NCBI GenBank assembly: GCA_963777895.1
Contig: CAVZSF010000003.1
Location: 1-64,000, forward strand
Length of the DNA stretch: 64,000 nt
Direction of reading: 5' to 3'
From: UBA2241 sp963777895
GTDB taxonomy: Bacteria; Actinomycetota; Thermoleophilia; UBA2241
Below are positions 28,245-40,688 of the stretch, piece after piece. How positions within the stretch are numbered: position 1 is the first letter of the stretch; each line of letters begins with the position of its first letter. The notes below the pieces were generated by a model, which worked only from the letters and a program-made list of their open reading frames with translations, made no database searches and was not told the DNA's origin. A program made the translations under genes and the position numbers.

Positions 28245-28994
28245 ATGCTGCGGGCCGTCACTCTCGACTTCTGGAACACCCTCTTCGTCGACCACCGCGG
28301 GCGCGAGCGCGAGCACGGCCGCGCGGCGATGGCTGCGCGCCGAGCTCGACGCTCGCCGGCGTCGGCACGCCGCCGACGACGGACGCACCTCGCCGACGCG
28401 CTCTGCCGCCGGCTTCGACTACTTCGAGCGCGTCTGGCGCGACGAGCAGCGCACGCCGCCGGCGAGCGAGACGACGAGGCGACGCTCGCCGCCCTGGGCG
28501 TGCGCCTTCCCGACGACGCGCTTCGCGCGCGACCGTCGAGTACTTCGAGCACCTCATCCTCGACGTCCGACCCGAGCCCGTCGCCGGCGCCGTCGGCGCG
28601 CTGCCGACGACTGGCCGAGCGCTACAGGCTCGCCGTCGTCTGCGACACGGGCTACTCGCCGGGCAGCGTCCTCGCGCGAGCTGCTCGCCGGCAACGACAT
28701 GCTCGAGCCGTTCACGTACCTGTTCTTCTCCAACGAGCACGGCATGAGCAAGCCCGACCCGCGCGTCTTCAAGCACACGCTCGGCGCAGCTCGGCGTGCG
28801 CGCCGGCGAGGCGGCGCACGTCGGCGACATGCAGCGCACCGACATCGCCGGCGCGCAGGCCGCCGGCATGACCGCCGTCCACTTCGTCGGCGCCAACAAC
28901 CGCGACGCGCGGGCGCTCCACCGCCGACCTCATCGTGCGCCACTTCGACGAGCTGCCGGCGGCCCTCGGCGACCTCATCTGCGCCGGCTGCTGA
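28245..28994 (+). CDS. HAD-superfamily hydrolase, frame-disrupted
   Basis: Motif I is LDFWNTLFVDH at the ATG 28245 start. Then, spread over three frames, come FDYFERVWRDEQ, DDEATLAALGVRLPDDALRA, VEYFEHLILD, LAVVCDTGYSPGS (motif II), FSNEHGMSKPDPRVFKHTL (motif III Lys) and HVGDMQRTDIAGAQAAGM (motif IV). All core catalytic motifs of a soluble HAD phosphatase are therefore present. At least five single-base errors must be corrected, e.g. GGCGCAGCTC near 28790 for the expected GAG/CAG codon. It ends at TGA 28992-28994. Confidence 0.62.
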
Positions 28995-29046
28995 TGATCG
29001 TGCACGGCGCAGGCTGACCAAGTGCCGGCGGTCCTCCAGCCTGCCT

Positions 29047-29102
29047 GACGCCGGCGGCCCTCGCGCAGCCGCCTCACGCCGGCGGCCCTCGCGCAGACCG
29101 AT
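29047..29102 (+). repeat. 28-bp tandem duplication upstream of the PAP2 gene
   Basis: Two 28-bp units whose shared core is ACGCCGGCGGCCCTCGCGCAG, at 29048-29068 and 29076-29096, with a more degenerate similar stretch before them. They lie between the HAD stop and the start of the PAP2 gene; no coding text is seen. Confidence 0.55.
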
Positions 29103-30439
29103 GCGCGCTGGCTCGAAGGCTGCTGTGCTCCTCGTTCTGGCGGCGCTGCTGGCGCCGGCCTGGCTGATAGCGCGGCGCGGCGGCTACCGCCGCCGCGCGC
29201 TGCTCCAGGCCGGCGCCTTCTTCGGCGCCGCCAACTTCGCCGTGCTCGCCGCGGCCGTGGCATTCGAGGCGCAGCATCCCCGGCGACTACGCCGCCAGCA
29301 TCTTCTTCCAGGACGCCCATCGTCACGGCCAGTTCGACCTCGTGGAGTCGCTCTCGGCGCTCGGGTCCGTCTACGTCGTCGTGCCGGTGACCGTCCTGCT
29401 CGCCGTGCTGGTCGGGCTCTGGTCGATCCGGTCGGCCGCGTATCTGCTGGCGACCGTCCTCACGTCGACGGCCGCTCAACCTGGTCATCAAGGGTCTCTT
29501 CCAGCGGCCGCCGCCGCGCACGATCGCCGCCGACAGCATCGCCCTCTCCGCCTTCCCAAGCGGCCACGCGATGCGCACCATGACGCTGGCCCTGGCGCTC
29601 GCGCTCATCCTCCCCCTGCGTCCCTGGCGATGGCCGGTGGCGGCGATCGGCGTCGCGGTCGCCGTCCTGATCGGCCTTTCACGGGTCTACCTGGGTGCTC
29701 ACTACTTCTCGGACGTGATCGGGGCGTGGGCGCTCTCCCTCGCCATCGTGTGCCTGATGATGCTGCTCTGGGACCGCCTGTTCCCGATGCACAGCGGCCC
29801 AGCGCAAGCGGGATCGCGGACAGGGACGGCCACGCCGGTATCCAGCGCGTTGCCGGAGGCAGACGTCGCCGCCCTCCGCAGGCTCAGGGAAGACCCGTCC
29901 GCGCCCCTCGGCGGCGTGCGCGTCGTCCTGTTCGACTGGGGCAACACCCTGATGGTCGATCACGGCCTCGCCGGGCCGATGGCCGAGTGGCCGAGGTCGA
30001 CGCGGTACCCGGCGCGGCCGAGGTGCTCGAGCGCGCTGCGGGACGAGTACACGATCGGGGTCGCCACCAACGCCGACGCTTCGGGAGCCGGGATGGTGAG
30101 GCGGCGCTGCGCCGGGTCGGGCTTGCGTCCTCCGTCGAACGCGTCTTCTCGTCGCGCGACATCGGGGCGGTGAAGCCCGACCCGGCCTTCTATGCCGCCG
30201 TCCTTCGCGAGCTGAGCGAGACGACTCCCGCGCGACGCCGGCCGACTGCGGCCGATGAGGTCGTCATGGTCGGCGACAGCTACACCAACGACGTGGCGGG
30301 CGCAAAGGCGGCGGGGCTGCGCGCGATCTGGTTCAACCAGGACGGCCGCCAGACGCTGGGCGAGGCGGCCTCAGACCACGACGCGGTCATCGAGAGTCTC
30401 GAGGACTTGCCGGCTGTCCTGGCCGCCTTGAGTCGGTAG
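29101..30439 (+). CDS. PAP2 phosphatase fused to a HAD hydrolase, frame-disrupted
   Basis: From ATG 29101: signal/helix segments, then the PAP2 signature KGLFQRPPPR, FPSGHAMRT and SRVYLGAHYFSDV (the three motifs of lipid/undecaprenyl pyrophosphate phosphatases) within five or six membrane helices. In the same open frame (29571-29990) the protein continues through a linker into a second phosphatase domain with HAD motif I LFDWGNTLMVDH, then ATNADASG, GAVKPDPAFY and EEVVMVGDSYTND-like text to TAG 30437. The PAP2 domain should dephosphorylate a lipid pyrophosphate at the membrane; the HAD domain would be cytoplasmic. Several base errors are needed, so a stop between the domains could have been lost. 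Confidence 0.58.
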
Positions 30440-30523
30440 TGCTTCCGGAGATCCGCTGCGGCTGACAGTCGAACCGCTCGCGACCAGCCCCGGTCGTAGA
30501 CGGACTCGGCCTCGTCGAGGTCG

Positions 30524-32080
30524 TCAGCCCAGCAGGGCGGCGGCAGTCGTCAGCCGCGCGACGGTCTCGTCGCGGCCGAGCGCCCAGAGGCTCTCGAAGA
30601 GACCGGGCGTGACGCTCTGGCCGCTCATCGCCGAGGCGCAGCGCGGCGAACACCGCCTTGGGCTTGACGCTCGAGCAGGGCCCGGGCAGGTCGCGCACCA
30701 GCGCCTCGATGGTCTCGCCACGTGCCAGGTCTCGACGGCCGCAGGTCGGCGGCGGCGCGCGCCAGCGTGGCCGCCGCCTCCGGCGTGCCGGCGAGCCGCT
30801 CCCGGGCCTCGTCGGTGAACGCGAGCGGGCGGAAGAAGAAGCCGGCCATCGGGATGAAGTCGGCGAGCACGTCGATCTTCTCGCGCACGAGCGGCGCGAC
30901 GGCCTTCGTCAGCTTCGCCTGCGTCGGCCGTCGGCGCGGTCGCCGGCTGGTGCGCCGTCTCGGCGCTCTCGACGACGGCGGCCAGGGCCTGTGGCCCCTC
31001 CGCCGCCACCTTCTCGACCGCCGCCGGGTCGCCGTAGAAGCCCACCCGCGTCAGGTAGGCGACGAGCCGCTCGCCGAGGTCGTCGTCGCTCATCTGCCGG
31101 ATGAAGCGCCCGTTCATCCAGCGCAGCTTGTCGGGATCGAAGATCGACGGGCTCGGACTCAGCTTCTCGACGTCGAAGTCGCGCGCCAGGTCCTCGAGCG
31201 TCCAGCGTGATCATGCGTCTCGTCGAACTCGGTGCTCAGGAAGCAGAGGTAGTTGCGCACGACCTCGACGAGCAGGCCCTGCGCCGTGAGCTGTTCGAGC
31301 TTGGTCGCGCCGTGCCGCTTGCTGAGCTTCTTGCGGTCGGTGCCGAAGAGCAGCGGCATGTGGAGGAACTTCGGCACCGGCGCGCCGAGCGCCTCGTAGA
31401 TGAGGATCTGCTTGGGCGTGTTGCGAGATGTGGTCGTCGCCGCGGATCACGTGGGTGATCGTCCATGGTGACGTCGTCCACCACGACGGCGAGGTTGTAG
31501 ACGATGGTGCCGTCGGACCGCTGGACGATGAAGTCGCCGATGAGGTCGTTGTCGACCTCGACCGGCTCGCGGATCATGTCGTCGAAGACGGTCTTGCCCG
31601 GCGGGACCTTGAAGCGCAGCGTCCAGGGCTCGCCGGCCGCCCTGCGGCGCTCGACTTCGTCGGCGCCGAGCCGGCGGCACTTGCCCGAGTACACCCAGTT
31701 CCGCTTCTCGGCCTGCGCCGCCTGCCGCTCGGCCTCGAGCTCCTCGGGGGTGCAGAAGCAGGCGTACAGGTGGCCGCTGGCGAGCAGCTTGTCGACGTAC
31801 TCGCGGTAGATGGCCGTGCGCTCGGTCTGCCGGTACGGCCCGTGGGGCACCGGCACGCCCGGGCCCTCGTCCCAGTCGAGCCCCATCTCCTGAGCGAGCG
31901 AGATGATCTGCGCGATCGCCTCGTCGGTGCTGCGCGACGGGTCGGTGTCCTCGATGCGCAGGATCAGCGTGCCCCCGTGCTGCCGCGCGTAGATGTAGTT
32001 GTAGAGGCCGGTGCGCGCGCTGCCGAGGTGCAGGTAGCCCGTCGGAGACGGGGCGAAACGGACGCGGACGGGTCGGTCAT
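30524..32080 (-). CDS. gltX: glutamyl-tRNA synthetase, frame-disrupted
   Basis: Class I GluRS on the minus strand. VRFAPSPTGYLHLGSARTG is the HIGH-like region, LRIEDTDPSRS and WDEGP follow, then the editing-free insertion, and LFGTDRKKLSKRHGAT is the KMSKS motif. The anticodon domain reads KLRWMNGRFIRQMSDDDL, IDVLADFIPMAGFFFRPL and ends RLTTAAALLG. At least six single-base errors disrupt the frame (e.g. near 31200, 30720, 30625). The probable ATG at 32080 (MTDPS) is itself one base out of frame with the conserved text. It charges tRNA-Glu; with GlnRS present it is expected to be discriminating. Confidence 0.8.
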
Positions 32081-32283
32081 AGGCGGCTATGATACCCGCC
32101 CCGGCGCTCGATCTCCGTGCGCGCTCCCAACTCACTGTTGAGCCGGCCGCTGCGAATCGCATAATGGAACCACTCACACATCCGGAGCCGTGCGAGAAGG
32201 GGGAAGGGGGGAAGCGACGGCACGAGCTCCGAGCCATGGGGGAACGGGCCTCCCGGCCCGAGAACGCACCGAAGGAGCTGAAC

Positions 32284-33686
32284 GTGAGACTCCGCATCCT
32301 TCCCGTCGTCGTCATCGCGATCCTGATCGCGCTGGCCCTGGTCCCGGCGACTCGCGACGGCCTGCACCACCATCATCGTCGGCAAAGACCTGACCGCCGA
32401 CGGGTCCGTCCTGATCTCGCACAACGAAGAAGACAGCGGCACGGTCGTGATGCACTACGTCGTGGCAGCCCGCCGGCCGCGGCAGCGACTACGAGCTGTA
32501 TTCCGGCGGGCTCGGTCGCCGAGCCCAACCGCACCGTCGCCTACATGGGCACGAGCGTCTGGGACAAGGGCTACATCCCGGGCGACTTCATCGGCGGCGT
32601 CAACCGCCATCAGGTCGCCATCTACAACAACATGACCTACAGCCGCTGAGTATCCGGAGGACCCGTGGGAGGTCCATCCCGGCGGCGTCATCTGGACGGA
32701 GTTCAACATCCTCGCCTCGCTGCAGGCCAAGACCGCGCGCCAGGCCGTGAAGATCATGGGGAACCTGTCTGAGACGCTCGGCCTGAGCTGCGATCCCGGG
32801 ACCTCGTTCGGCATCGCCGATGCCAACGAGGGCTGGTGGATCGACATCGCGCGCGGCGGCCAGTGGGTCGCGCAGCGCGTGCCCGACGACGAGGCGCAGG
32901 TGATCGCCAACTGCTTCCGCATCGGCGAGGTCGACTTCAGCGACCAGGAGGACTTCCTGTGGTCGTCCAACCTGGTCGGCTATGCCGTCGACAAGGGCTG
33001 GTACGACCCGACGAGCGGCGAGCCCTTCAACTTCGCCGAGGTCTACGGCTCGCCCGAGAGCCTCGCGGATCCGTACAACACGGTCCGGCACGAGATGGTG
33101 CAGCAGCGGCTGGACACGCTCGACGCGATCACCCCGGAGGACCTCATGGACATCATGAGCTGGCACTTCGAGGGCACCGAGTACGACCTCAGTGACGGCT
33201 ACACGACGTCGCCGCACACCATGCCCGGCGTGCGCAGCATCTGCCGCAACAACACACAGGTGAGCGAGGTAGCGCAGCTGCGAGGAACTGGCTGCCGGCG
33301 CGGTCGGCGCGGTCGTCTGGACGAGCATGCGGACGCCGTGCCGGGCGTCTACGTGCCTTGGTACATGGGCATTTCGGACGTGCCCGAGCCGTACAAGACG
33401 GGGACGGACGAGGTGAGCGAGGGCTCCGCTTGGTGGGCCTTCCGCGACCTCGATGTGTACGTGAACAGCCACTACAAGGACACGATCCCGACGGTGCGCG
33501 CCACCTGGGAGACCTTCCAGGCGCAGATGCTCGCCGATCAGGCGGGCTTCGAGCGCGCAGGTGCTCAGGGTCTACAAGAAGGACCCGGCGAGCGGCGCGG
33601 CGATGCTGACCGCCTACTCGGGTGGCCTCGGCATGCAGGCCTACGAAACGGCCGGAACGCTGCTCGAGCAGCTGTCGGCGGAGTGA
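32284..33686 (+). CDS. peptidase C69 family dipeptidase, frame-disrupted
   Basis: GTG 32284 follows AAGGAGCTGAAC. A signal-like helix (LPVVVIAILIALALVPA) leads to CTTIIVGKDLTADGSVLISH, where the first Cys of the mature N-terminus is the Ntn nucleophile of C69 (PepD/dipeptidase A) enzymes. Downstream text matches the family: MGNLSETLGL, GIADANEGWWIDIARGGQW, FNFAEVYGSPES, YTTSPHTMPGVRSICRN, WYMGISDVPEPY and GSAWWAFRDL. About four base errors interrupt it. It probably hydrolyses dipeptides outside the membrane after signal removal. It ends at TGA 33684-33686, followed by a terminator. Confidence 0.72.
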
Positions 33687-33699
33687 TCGAATGACAAGT

Positions 33700-33730
33700 G
33701 GGGCGGCGGGCGTGCGAAGCCCGCCGCCCC
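33700..33730 (+). terminator. Rho-independent-type terminator
   Basis: 12-bp stem GGGGCGGCGGGC / GCCCGCCGCCCC around GTGCGAA, followed by ATCCTTAT. It lies 13 bases after the C69 peptidase stop and before the DUF2284 gene. Confidence 0.75.
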
Positions 33731-33748
33731 ATCCTTATCGGAGGAGCC

Positions 33749-34285
33749 ATGGACGGTCTTGTGCAGTGGTGCGAGCGGGCGAAGGAGCTGGGCGCGGACC
33801 GCGCCACCGTGGTCGAGACCGGGAAGGTCGTCACCGGACAGTGGGTGCGGATGAAGTGTCTGTACGGCTGCGACGAACCCGGCGTCTACAAGACGTGCCC
33901 GCCGGACGGGGCGCCGTCCGTCGACCAGACGCGAGAGCTGCTGACCGAGTACGACAAGGCGATCCTGCTGGGCGTCGGACCGATCGTCGGCGACGAGAAG
34001 TCCGACGCCGAAGCGCTGCGCCTGAACAAGATGGCCCTCGCGCTGGAACGCGAGCTCTTCCTGGCCGGCTTCCACAAGGCCTGGACGATGGGCGCCGGCC
34101 CCTGCGACATCTGCGGCGCCTGCGCCAAGGGCGAGGATTGCCCGACCCCCGAGAAGGCGCGGCCCTCGATGGAGGGTTGCGGCGTCGACGTGTTCACGAC
34201 GGTGCGCAACGCCGGCTGGCAGATCGAGGTCGTGACGGCGCCCGGCGAAGAGTACCGCTTCTTCGCGCTGGTCCTGGTCGACTAG
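33749..34285 (+). CDS. DUF2284 predicted metal-binding protein
   Basis: 178 residues from ATG 33749 behind GGAGGAGCC. Cysteine-rich: CLYGCDEPGVYKTCPP, CDICGACAKGEDCPTPEKAR and RPSMEGCGVDVF; the C-x2-C-x2-C...C-x-x-P-x-x-x-RPSME-x-x-GVD order is the DUF2284 signature, proposed to bind an iron-sulfur cluster or metal. Cytoplasmic. It is followed within 4 bases by the SH3-like gene, so a shared transcript is likely. Biochemical role unknown. Confidence 0.85.
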   Translation: MDGLVQWCERAKELGADRATVVETGKVVTGQWVRMKCLYGCDEPGVYKTCPPDGAPSVDQTRELLTEYDKAILLGVGPIVGDEKSDAEALRLNKMALALERELFLAGFHKAWTMGAGPCDICGACAKGEDCPTPEKARPSMEGCGVDVFTTVRNAGWQIEVVTAPGEEYRFFALVLVD

Positions 34286-34289
34286 CCCC

Positions 34290-34715
34290 GTGGCCGACCA
34301 AGCGAGGCACCGGCGCGTCCGTGTGGTCGATGCCCACGTCGCTTCCTACGAGGACCCGATCGCCGTCAGTAAGGGAGATCGGGTCCTTCTCGGCAGGCGT
34401 GACGACCAGTATCCCGGCTGGATCTGGTGTATCGGACCAGGCGGCCGCGAGGGCTGGACGCCCGAACAGTTCCTGTCTCTCGACGCGGGCGAGGGCGCGA
34501 CACGCTCCGCCGGCGAGGGCGAGGCGGTCACCGACGAGCGCGAGGCGAGCGCCGGAGAGGCGGTCGCGACCGTCGACTACGACGCGCGCGAGCTGACCGT
34601 CACGGCAGGCGAGGAGTTGACCGTCGCCGACGAGGTCGGCGGCTGGCTGCTGTGCGAGCGCCGCAACGGCGAGCGAGGCTGGCTGCCCGCCGCGGTCACT
34701 GCTCCGGCTGCATGA
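34290..34715 (+). CDS. tandem SH3-like domain protein
   Basis: 141 residues from GTG 34290. Two SH3-type repeats are visible: residues ~14-65 (DPIAVSKGDRVLL, YPGWIWCIGPGGREGWTPEQ) and ~88-141 (ATVDYDARELTVTAGEEL, GGWLLCERRNGERGWLP), joined by a Glu/Ala linker. No signal peptide, so probably a cytoplasmic protein-interaction module. It follows the DUF2284 gene directly and its last 20 bases overlap the convergent secreted-protein gene. Confidence 0.72.
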   Translation: MADQARHRRVRVVDAHVASYEDPIAVSKGDRVLLGRRDDQYPGWIWCIGPGGREGWTPEQFLSLDAGEGATRSAGEGEAVTDEREASAGEAVATVDYDARELTVTAGEELTVADEVGGWLLCERRNGERGWLPAAVTAPAA

Positions 34716-35223
34716 CGACCGCGCCGACCGTCGGTGTGTCGAACATGCCCATGGTGATGCCCTCCACATAGTCGGCACCGGCCGGTGCGTTCACCGCGGA
34801 GGTCACCGTCATCGGGATGCCGGTCATCGTCATCCCCATGGTGCTGCAGTAGTGGGTGATCACGAGAGAGAGGACGCCGCCCTCTTCGCCGTTCTCGTCC
34901 ACGCCGAAGGACGACCAACCGGTGAGCGACGTGGCCACCCAGGTGCCCTTGCAGTGGACGGTGCCGTCGACGTTCAGATGGACGAACTTGCCCTTCGCCT
35001 TCACCGTCGCGGCGCGCGGATCGAAGGTGCCCGCGCCGGTGACGCGGATCGAGTCGCCGGGGGAGGCCATCATGTCCGACCCCGTGATTCCGGAGGCGAC
35101 CGAGACGTTTGTGCCGGCGAGCGAGAACGAGTGCGTCGTCGAGGAGGCCATTGCGGGGGCCGTGAAATCGGTGAGGGCAAGCGCCGACAGCAGGACGGCC
35201 GCGAGAACGAGGACACGCTTCAT
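34696..35223 (-). CDS. secreted protein of unknown function
   Basis: 175 residues from ATG 35223 behind GGAGGTGGAG. Residues 1-26 are a signal peptide (KRVLVLAAVLLSALALTDF ... AMAS). The mature part is predicted beta-rich (HSFSLAGTNVSV, GSDMMASPGDSIRVTGAGTF, KGTWVATSLTGWSSFGV) and has two cysteines and a Met-rich stretch (CSTMGMTMTGIPM). No family is recognised. It converges on and overlaps the SH3 gene by 20 bases. Met-rich segments can bind copper, but nothing else supports that here. Confidence 0.72.
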   Translation of the reverse strand: MKRVLVLAAVLLSALALTDFTAPAMASSTTHSFSLAGTNVSVASGITGSDMMASPGDSIRVTGAGTFDPRAATVKAKGKFVHLNVDGTVHCKGTWVATSLTGWSSFGVDENGEEGGVLSLVITHYCSTMGMTMTGIPMTVTSAVNAPAGADYVEGITMGMFDTPTVGAVVMQPEQ

Positions 35224-35452
35224 CGATCTCCACCTCCGGAGACGGGACTGTGAGGGATGGGGGGCGCGGCGGCGAAGCGGACCGCGCCGTGAAGGGTAGT
35301 TGCGACTGTCAGGATACTCGCAACCCAACGGCAGGCAAGGGCGACCGCAGAGATCAGGGCGCTGGGCTCGCCATCCTTCCTTCTTGGCAGGTAGGCTCAT
35401 GAAGGGGCCTTCCCCCGCCACACTCGACCTGCGGACACCGAAGGAGCGCCTC

Positions 35453-36664
35453 ATGACCGACCCGGCGAACCACCGCGAGGACGACGCACCCGAGCTCTCG
35501 CCGGCGACGCTCAGCGTCTGGGCCGGCGAGGGCGAGTCGCTCGTCCAGGGCGCGACCCAGGTGCCCGTCGTCTACAGCGCGGCGTACGGCTATCCGGACG
35601 TCGACGCCTGGCTCGACGTCGCCCTGGGGCGCAAGCCCGGCCACATCTACAGTCGCAACACCAACCCGACGGTCCGCGCCTTCGAGGAGAAGATGCGCGA
35701 TCCTCGAAGGCGCCGACGCCGCGACCAGCTTCTCGACCGGTATGGCCGCCATCAGCAACACGCCTCTTCGCCCTGCTCTCGTCCGGCGACCGCGTCGTCT
35801 CGGTCAAGGACACGCTACGGCGGCACGAACCGCGTCTTCCTCGACTTCCTGCCGCGCTTCGGCATCGAGGTGGAGCTCTGCGACACGACCGACCACGAGC
35901 AGATCGAGGCCGCAGTCGCCAAGGGCTGCCGCTGCTCTACCTCGAGACGCCGACCAACCCGACGCTCAAGGTCGTCGACATCGCCCGCCTCGCAGCCGCC
36001 GGCGCACGCGGCGGGCGCCCCGTGCGTCGTCGACAACACCTTCGCCACGCCGCTCAACCAGAGCCCGCTCGCGCTGGGCGCCGACCTCGTCCTCCACAGC
36101 GCCACCAAGTACCTCGGCGGGCACGCCGACGTGCTCGGCGGCGCGATCTGCGGCGCCCGCGAGCTCGTTGAGAAGGTCTACCACTACCGCGAGATCACCG
36201 GCGCCGCCCTCGACCCGATGGCCGCCTACCTGCTCATCCGCAGCATGAAGACGCTGGCGCTGCGGGTCGGCGGCAGAACGAGAGCGCCCTGCGCATCGCG
36301 CAGTGGCTCGAGGCGCAGCCGGCCGTGACGGTCGTCAACTACCCCGGCCTCGCAGTCGCACCCGCGGCACGAGATCGCGGCGCGGCAGATGCGCGGCTTC
36401 GGCGGCATGCTCAGCTTCGGTCTCGAGGGCGGCTTCGAGGCCGTCAAGCGCGTCCTGCCGCGGCTCAAGCTCGCCCACCGCGCCGCCAACCTCGGCGCCG
36501 TCGAGACGGTCGCCGGCCCGCCGGCGACCACGAGCCACGTCGAGTGCACGCCCGAGGAGCGCGCCGCGATGGGCATCCCGGAGGGACTCATCCGGTACTC
36601 GGTCGGGATCGAGGACGCCGGCGATCTGATCGCCGACCTCGACCAGGCGCTGCAGGCGCTCTAG
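35453..36664 (+). CDS. Cys/Met metabolism PLP-dependent enzyme (gamma-lyase/synthase type), frame-disrupted
   Basis: From ATG 35453 (MTDPANHRE). Fold-type I landmarks in order: HIYSRNTNPTVRAFE, EGADAATSFSTGMAAISNT, YGGTNRVFLDFLPRFGIEVE, LLYLETPTNPTLKVVDI, CVVDNTFATPLNQSP, and the PLP lysine in HSATKYLGGHADVLGG, ending SVGIEDAGDLIADLDQAL. About eight single-base errors occur between 35699 and 36360, most an extra base within GC/CG. The family covers cystathionine gamma-synthase/lyase and methionine gamma-lyase; the exact reaction cannot be assigned. It is separate from metY at 60284. Confidence 0.75.
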
Positions 36665-36756
36665 TCACGCGGAAGCCCACCCGGCGTCCGACTTCCGGTA
36701 CGCTAGGACCGCGCCTGGACCGGGGGTCCGGCGCGGGACGGAGTCCTGGGGGCCTC

Positions 36757-38384
<1,628 letters not shown>

Positions 38385-38516
38385 CCGGCCGCATCTGCTC
38401 GTCTGGACGCGCTCGGCCGACGACGGCGCCCGCCCGACGCGGCGCCGCCACCGTGAGCGCCGTCTGGCGGAGCCGCTCTTTGCCGTCATGACGGCTTCTG
38501 GTACCGTACCGTCCCT

Positions 38517-39492
38517 ATGACCGCCCCGGCCCCCGACACCTCGCGGCCGCTGCGCCTCGTCGTCCTCGTCAAGCAGGTCCCCGACACCGCCAACGTGACC
38601 GGCGACGCGATGAAGGAGGACGGCACCATCAACCGCGCCGCCCTGCCGACGGTCTTCAACCCCGAGGACCTGAACGCGCTCGAAGAGGCGCTCAAGCTCA
38701 AGGACCGCCACGGCGGGCGCGTGACCGTGATCACGATGGGCCCGCCGGCCGCCGTCGCCGTGCTGCGCGAGTCGCTGTACCGCGGCGCCGACGAGGTCAT
38801 CCTGCTCACCGACAAGGCGTTCGCCGGCGCCGACACGCTGGCGACGAGCTACGCGCTGGCGCAGGCGGTCGAAGAAGGCCGGCGAGTTCGACCTCGTGCT
38901 CTGCGGCCGGCAGGCGATCGACGGCGACACCGCCCAGGTCGGGCCGCAGACGGCCGAGAAGCTGGGCGTGCCGCAGATCACCTGCGTGAGCCGCATCGAC
39001 GAGGTCGTGGCCGGCCGGCGCGGACGGGGACGCGGCCGGCGCCAGTCGCGGGCCGCGTCGTCGCGACGCGCTCCGTCGAGGGCGGCTTCGAGACCCTCGA
39101 GAGCCCGCTGCCGGCCCTGCTCACGATCACCGTGCGAGGCCAACGACCCGCGGCCGCCGAGCGTCAAGCTCGTGATGATCTACAAGGACATCGCCGCCGA
39201 GGCGCTGCCCGAGCTACGACGACACCTACCTCGACCCCGAGAGCCGACGAGGCCGAGGTCTGCATGCTCGACCGCGCCGGCCGGCCCGTCTGCCGCGCCA
39301 AGGTCGTGCAGTGGGACCACGACGCCGATCGGCGCCGAGCGCGAGCTGGTCGGCCTGCGCGGCTCGCCCACGCGCGTGAAGGAGATCGAGAGCGTCGTGC
39401 TTGCGCAGAGCGAGGCGCGCATGGTCGAGCCCGACGAGGCCGGCATCGCCGAGCTCGTCCACGAGCTGATCGAGGAGCACATCCTTGGCTAA
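38517..39492 (+). CDS. etfB: electron transfer flavoprotein beta subunit, frame-disrupted
   Basis: ATG 38517. VVLVKQVPDTANVTGD at the start, FNPEDLNALEEALKLKD, RESLYRGADEVILLTD, FDLVLCGRQAIDGDTAQVGP (AMP/FAD region), then LPALLTITV and SVKLVMIYKD follow the EtfB order. Five or so single-base errors (near 38884, 39020-39060, 39140, 39215, 39330). With EtfA it takes electrons from acyl-CoA dehydrogenases and passes them to the quinone pool via ETF:quinone oxidoreductase. Its TAA overlaps the etfA start; the acyl-CoA dehydrogenase gene completes the operon. Confidence 0.85.
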
Positions 39493-40688
39493 CGGCGCGA
39501 CACGACGGCGCCGCCGGCGACACGCCCGTCGCCACGGCGCCGGCGCCGGCGACGTCTGGGTCTTCGTCGAGCAGCGCGACGGCGTCGCGGCCGAGGTCAG
39601 CCTCGAGCTGCTCGGCCGCGCCCGCGAGCTCGCCGACCAGCTCGGCGTGCAAGGTCGGCGCCGTGCTGGCCGGGGCGGGCGAGGCCGTCAAGGCCCTCGC
39701 GCCCGCCCTCGTCGCCCGCGGCGCCGACACCGTCTACCTCGCCGACCACGAGGACCTCGCGCAGTACCTCGCCCTGCCCTACACGCGCCTCGTCGCCGGC
39801 GCTCGTGCGCCGGTACCAGCCGCAGATCGTCCTCTACGGCGCCACGACGACCGGCCGCGACCTCGGCCCGCGCGTCGCCAGCACGCTGCGCACCGGCCTC
39901 ACCGCCGACTGCACCGACCTGCGCATCGGCGACCTCGAGATGAAGGGCGTCGTCTACGCGCGACCTGCTCTACCAGATCCGTCCCGCCTTCGGCGGCAAC
40001 ATCATCGCCACCATCGTCAGCCCCGAGCACGTGCCGCAGATGGCGACCGTGCGCGAGGGCGTCATGGTCATGCCCGAGGCGGACGCGTCGCGCGCGCGGC
40101 GAGATCGTCGACGTGGCCGTCCAGCGCGGCGCCGTCAGCCGCGGCCGACGGCCCCGATCCTCCTCCCCGACGCCGACTTCGCCGTGCGCGTCGTGCGCCG
40201 CGTCCAGGAGGAGAAGACGGTCGACCTCAAGGGCGCCCGCATCGTCGTCTCGGGCGGCGTCGGCGTCGGCTCGCGCGAGGGCTTCGCCCTCGTCGAGCAG
40301 CTCGCCGACGACCCTCGGCGGCGTGGTCGGCGCCTCGCGCGCCGCCGTCGACGCCGGCTGGATCGCCCACGACCACCAGGTCGGCCAGACCGGCGTCACC
40401 GTGCGGCCCAAGCTCTACATCGCCTGCGGCATCTCCGGCTCGGTGCAGCACCGCGCCGGCATGGACCAGTCGGCGCGCATCCTCGCCATCAACAGCGACC
40501 CCGGCGCGCCGATCTTCTCGGTCGCCCACTACGGCATCGTCGGCGACCTGCACAAGGTCGATCCCGCTGCTGATCAAGGCCTACCGGACGAAGGGTGCAG
40601 CCGCGGTGCCGGGCGTCGCGGAAGCAGGCCGACAGGCGGCGATGGCGCGGACGCCGGCGCCGCCGGCGAAGCGGAAGGCGGCGCCTGA
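39485..40688 (+). CDS. etfA: electron transfer flavoprotein alpha subunit, frame-disrupted
   Basis: Probable TTG start at 39485 overlapping the etfB stop. DVWVFVEQRDGVAAEVSLEL opens domain I. The FAD domain has YGATTTGRDLGPRVAS, TADCTDLRIG, RPAFGGNIIATI, VSGGVGVGSREGFALVEQLA, GQTGVTVRPKLYIACGISGS, INSDPGAPIFSVAHYGIVGD and IPLLIKAY. About six single-base errors. It forms the FAD-binding heterodimer with EtfB. The stop TGA at 40686-40688 overlaps the ATG of the acyl-CoA dehydrogenase, so the three genes are coupled. Confidence 0.86.
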
